DNA of 15,211 nt from Desulfobacteraceae bacterium (lineage in GTDB: Bacteria; Desulfobacterota; Desulfobacteria; Desulfobacterales; SURF-15). The number at the start of each line of letters is the position of its first letter. Positions within the stretch are counted from its first letter, which is position 1. The notes below the pieces were generated by a model that was not told the origin of the DNA, did no database searches, and was given only the letters and a program-made list of their open reading frames with translations. A program made the translations under genes and the position numbers. Location: assembly GCA_003599475.1 (NCBI GenBank), contig QZKK01000250.1, forward strand, positions 1-15,211. The letters are read 5' to 3'. Shown here one piece after another: positions 14,334 through 15,211 of this stretch.

Positions 14334-14792
14334 CTATCCGGACCTTTTTCCGGTCATCTCTTCGATATCGACCCGAATGACGAGGGTGTTTTTCAGCTTG
14401 CTCTCCACATATTGAAAACGCCCGTCGGCATACTGACTCAGGATGACATCCAGCGCTTTGCGTTTGGAATCCCCCTCTTGCACGAAAACGGCTCTTCCGG
14501 ATCCGATGACGCTTTGGTATCGAATCCCCCAGTCGCAGCCGTCTTCCCCTTTCCGGACCAATTCCGGGTCGATCACGAAGACAAAACAGACACGGTCGTT
14601 ATGCTTCAGCACATCGATTTTTCTCCCCGAAAGCGCGGAGTGAAAGTAGAGTACGCCTTTATCGTAGCCGAAACAGAGCGGTACGGTATACGGCCGGTCG
14701 CCGTCGCACATCGAAAGATAACAGACAGTCGATTTGGAAATGACGGATTCGATTTCCGCCCGGTCGGTGATTTCCTTCTCTTTTCTTCTCAT
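14334..14792 (-). CDS. Pyridoxamine 5'-phosphate oxidase family / Nim-like flavin protein
   Basis: 152-aa FMN-binding split-barrel protein. The start MRRKEKEITDRAEIESVI, then VCYLSMCDGDRPYTVPLCFGYDKGVLYFHSA, the middle CFVFVIDPELV and SVIGSGRAVFVQEG are typical of the family that includes NimA-type nitroimidazole reductases and many uncharacterised flavoproteins. No specific residue allows a nitroimidazole-resistance call, and the redox partner is unknown. It is the first gene of a tight run with the HD and IMP cyclohydrolase genes. The start ATG (14790-14792) lies just downstream, in transcription order, of a heptamer/palindrome region (14809-14946). The sequence AAGGAGAC precedes it by about 4 nt and serves as ribosome-binding site. 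Confidence 0.85.
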   Translation of the reverse strand: MRRKEKEITDRAEIESVISKSTVCYLSMCDGDRPYTVPLCFGYDKGVLYFHSALSGRKIDVLKHNDRVCFVFVIDPELVRKGEDGCDWGIRYQSVIGSGRAVFVQEGDSKRKALDVILSQYADGRFQYVESKLKNTLVIRVDIEEMTGKRSG

Positions 14793-14808
14793 CCGGTCTC
14801 CTTTTAGA

Positions 14809-14850
14809 GTGTTCAGCGTTCAGTGTTCAGTGTTCAGCGTTCAGCGTTTC
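14809..14850 (+). repeat. Heptanucleotide array, GYGTTCA family, 5 full units plus one degenerate
   Basis: Units GTGTTCA, GCGTTCA, GTGTTCA, GTGTTCA, GCGTTCA and a final GCGTTTC. The array lies 16 bp upstream of the PPOX-family start codon and abuts the palindrome at 14851-14862. Confidence 0.9.
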
Positions 14851-14862
14851 CCGCCATGGCGG
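14851..14862. repeat. 12-bp perfect palindrome
   Basis: CCGCCATGGCGG, immediately after the heptamer array. A TTTCCCGCC-hairpin of similar make-up also adjoins heptamers between the PurH halves (12956-12971). Confidence 0.7.
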
Positions 14863-14925
14863 TCAGTCCTGCCGTTTGCCGCTTCGGCGTCCTGTGCCCC
14901 TGAATCCCGATCTGCGAAAGATCCC

Positions 14926-14946
14926 TGAACCCTGAACGCTGAACAC
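14926..14946 (-). repeat. Inverted heptamer array, complement of GYGTTCA
   Basis: Plus-strand units TGAACCC, TGAACGC and TGAACAC. Positions 14932-14947 are the exact reverse complement of 14808-14823 (16 bp, AGTGTTCAGCGTTCAG), so this gap can form a long stem closing a loop of about 108 nt that contains the palindrome. Confidence 0.85.
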
Positions 14947-14962
14947 TGCGAGCGAAGCGAGC

Positions 14963-15211
14963 CTAGTCGATCGCCATGATCGACTCCCATCGTTCAATCT
15001 CGGAGCCCACCGGAAGCCCTTTCTTTTCCAGGAACGAGATGACGCTTGGCTCATTGAATCGGAGGTAGGGGTTGACTTTCCTTTCATCCGAGAGGCTCGA
15101 AAAGACGTGATCGGGGGAGTAGCCGGACAGGAACCGATCGATATCCGGATTGCCCGGCTCGATCCGTCTTGCAGCCGTCATGGCGTCTTTCACGTAGTCG
15201 TGACCCGCATA
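14963..15211 (-). CDS. gloB: Glyoxalase II-like hydroxyacylglutathione hydrolase, C-terminal end; 5' part outside window
   Basis: Only the last 82 residues are in the window. YAGHDYVKDAMTAARRIEPGNPDI corresponds to the YCGHEYT segment that carries a late metal-binding histidine in glyoxalase II. RKVNPYLRF matches the TNPFLR motif of its C-terminal substrate-binding domain. The enzyme hydrolyses S-lactoylglutathione or a related thioester to the hydroxyacid. The MBL-fold THxHxDH motif lies beyond the right edge, so other metallo-beta-lactamase hydrolases remain possible. The gene ends in TAG at 14963-14965, followed by a 170-bp gap rich in heptamer repeats before the PPOX-family gene. Confidence 0.75.
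   Translation of the reverse strand, partial: YAGHDYVKDAMTAARRIEPGNPDIDRFLSGYSPDHVFSSLSDERKVNPYLRFNEPSVISFLEKKGLPVGSEIERWESIMAID

Noticed and set aside
14334..14792. Nitroimidazole-resistance (nim) gene call
   Set aside because: Only the general FMN split-barrel family resemblance is visible, so a resistance function cannot be supported.

Overview
The window looks like chromosomal DNA of a GC-rich anaerobic bacterium, most likely a Desulfobacterota (deltaproteobacterial sulfate-reducer-type) genome or MAG. This placement is inference. It rests on the gene styles (purH split into two genes, a diadenylate cyclase fused to a YbbR-like domain, tandem NicX/M29-like proteins, a bacterial G1P-dehydrogenase-like gene) and on many short heptanucleotide arrays between genes. 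No rRNA, tRNA, CRISPR array, transposase or phage gene was seen.

Layout. (1) 1-769, minus: 5' part of an acetoacetyl-CoA synthetase gene, with a good sigma70-type promoter at 867-895. (2) 770-1188: gene-free leader with small heptamer arrays. (3) 1189-2223, plus: low-specificity threonine aldolase. (4) 2230-3408, minus: diadenylate cyclase (c-di-AMP synthase) with one YbbR-like domain. A divergent promoter region (3409-3583) separates it from (5) a plus-strand zinc alcohol dehydrogenase and NUDIX hydrolase pair (3584-5066). (6) From 5106 to the right edge every gene is on the minus strand, about 10 kb. In transcription order these are: a glyoxalase II-like 3' end, a PPOX/Nim-like flavin protein, an HD phosphohydrolase, the IMP cyclohydrolase half of PurH, the AICAR transformylase half of PurH, two tandem NicX/M29-like metalloproteins, an SdhA/NadB-type flavoprotein, a small four-helix-bundle (23S-IVP family) protein, a glycerol-1-phosphate dehydrogenase-like protein, and a cyclic-nucleotide-binding-domain protein.

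The two PurH halves together supply the last two steps to IMP. The NicX-like pair and the flavoprotein are spaced like an operon, but their substrate is unknown. The dehydrogenase and the cNMP-binding gene are adjacent and may overlap.

The most unusual part is 6977-7760. A 136-aa four-helix-bundle gene sits in a cassette bounded by heptanucleotide arrays and by a 43-bp imperfect direct repeat. One array has exactly 31 uninterrupted 7-nt units. It replaces the recognisable start of the dehydrogenase gene and is read in frame as a seven-residue peptide repeat. At the other end the flavoprotein gene terminates inside inverted heptamers. Related heptamer families recur in several other gaps of the window. 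Together this suggests a repeat-associated cassette that spreads by recombination and touches flanking genes, and that could change their reading frame when the repeat count changes.
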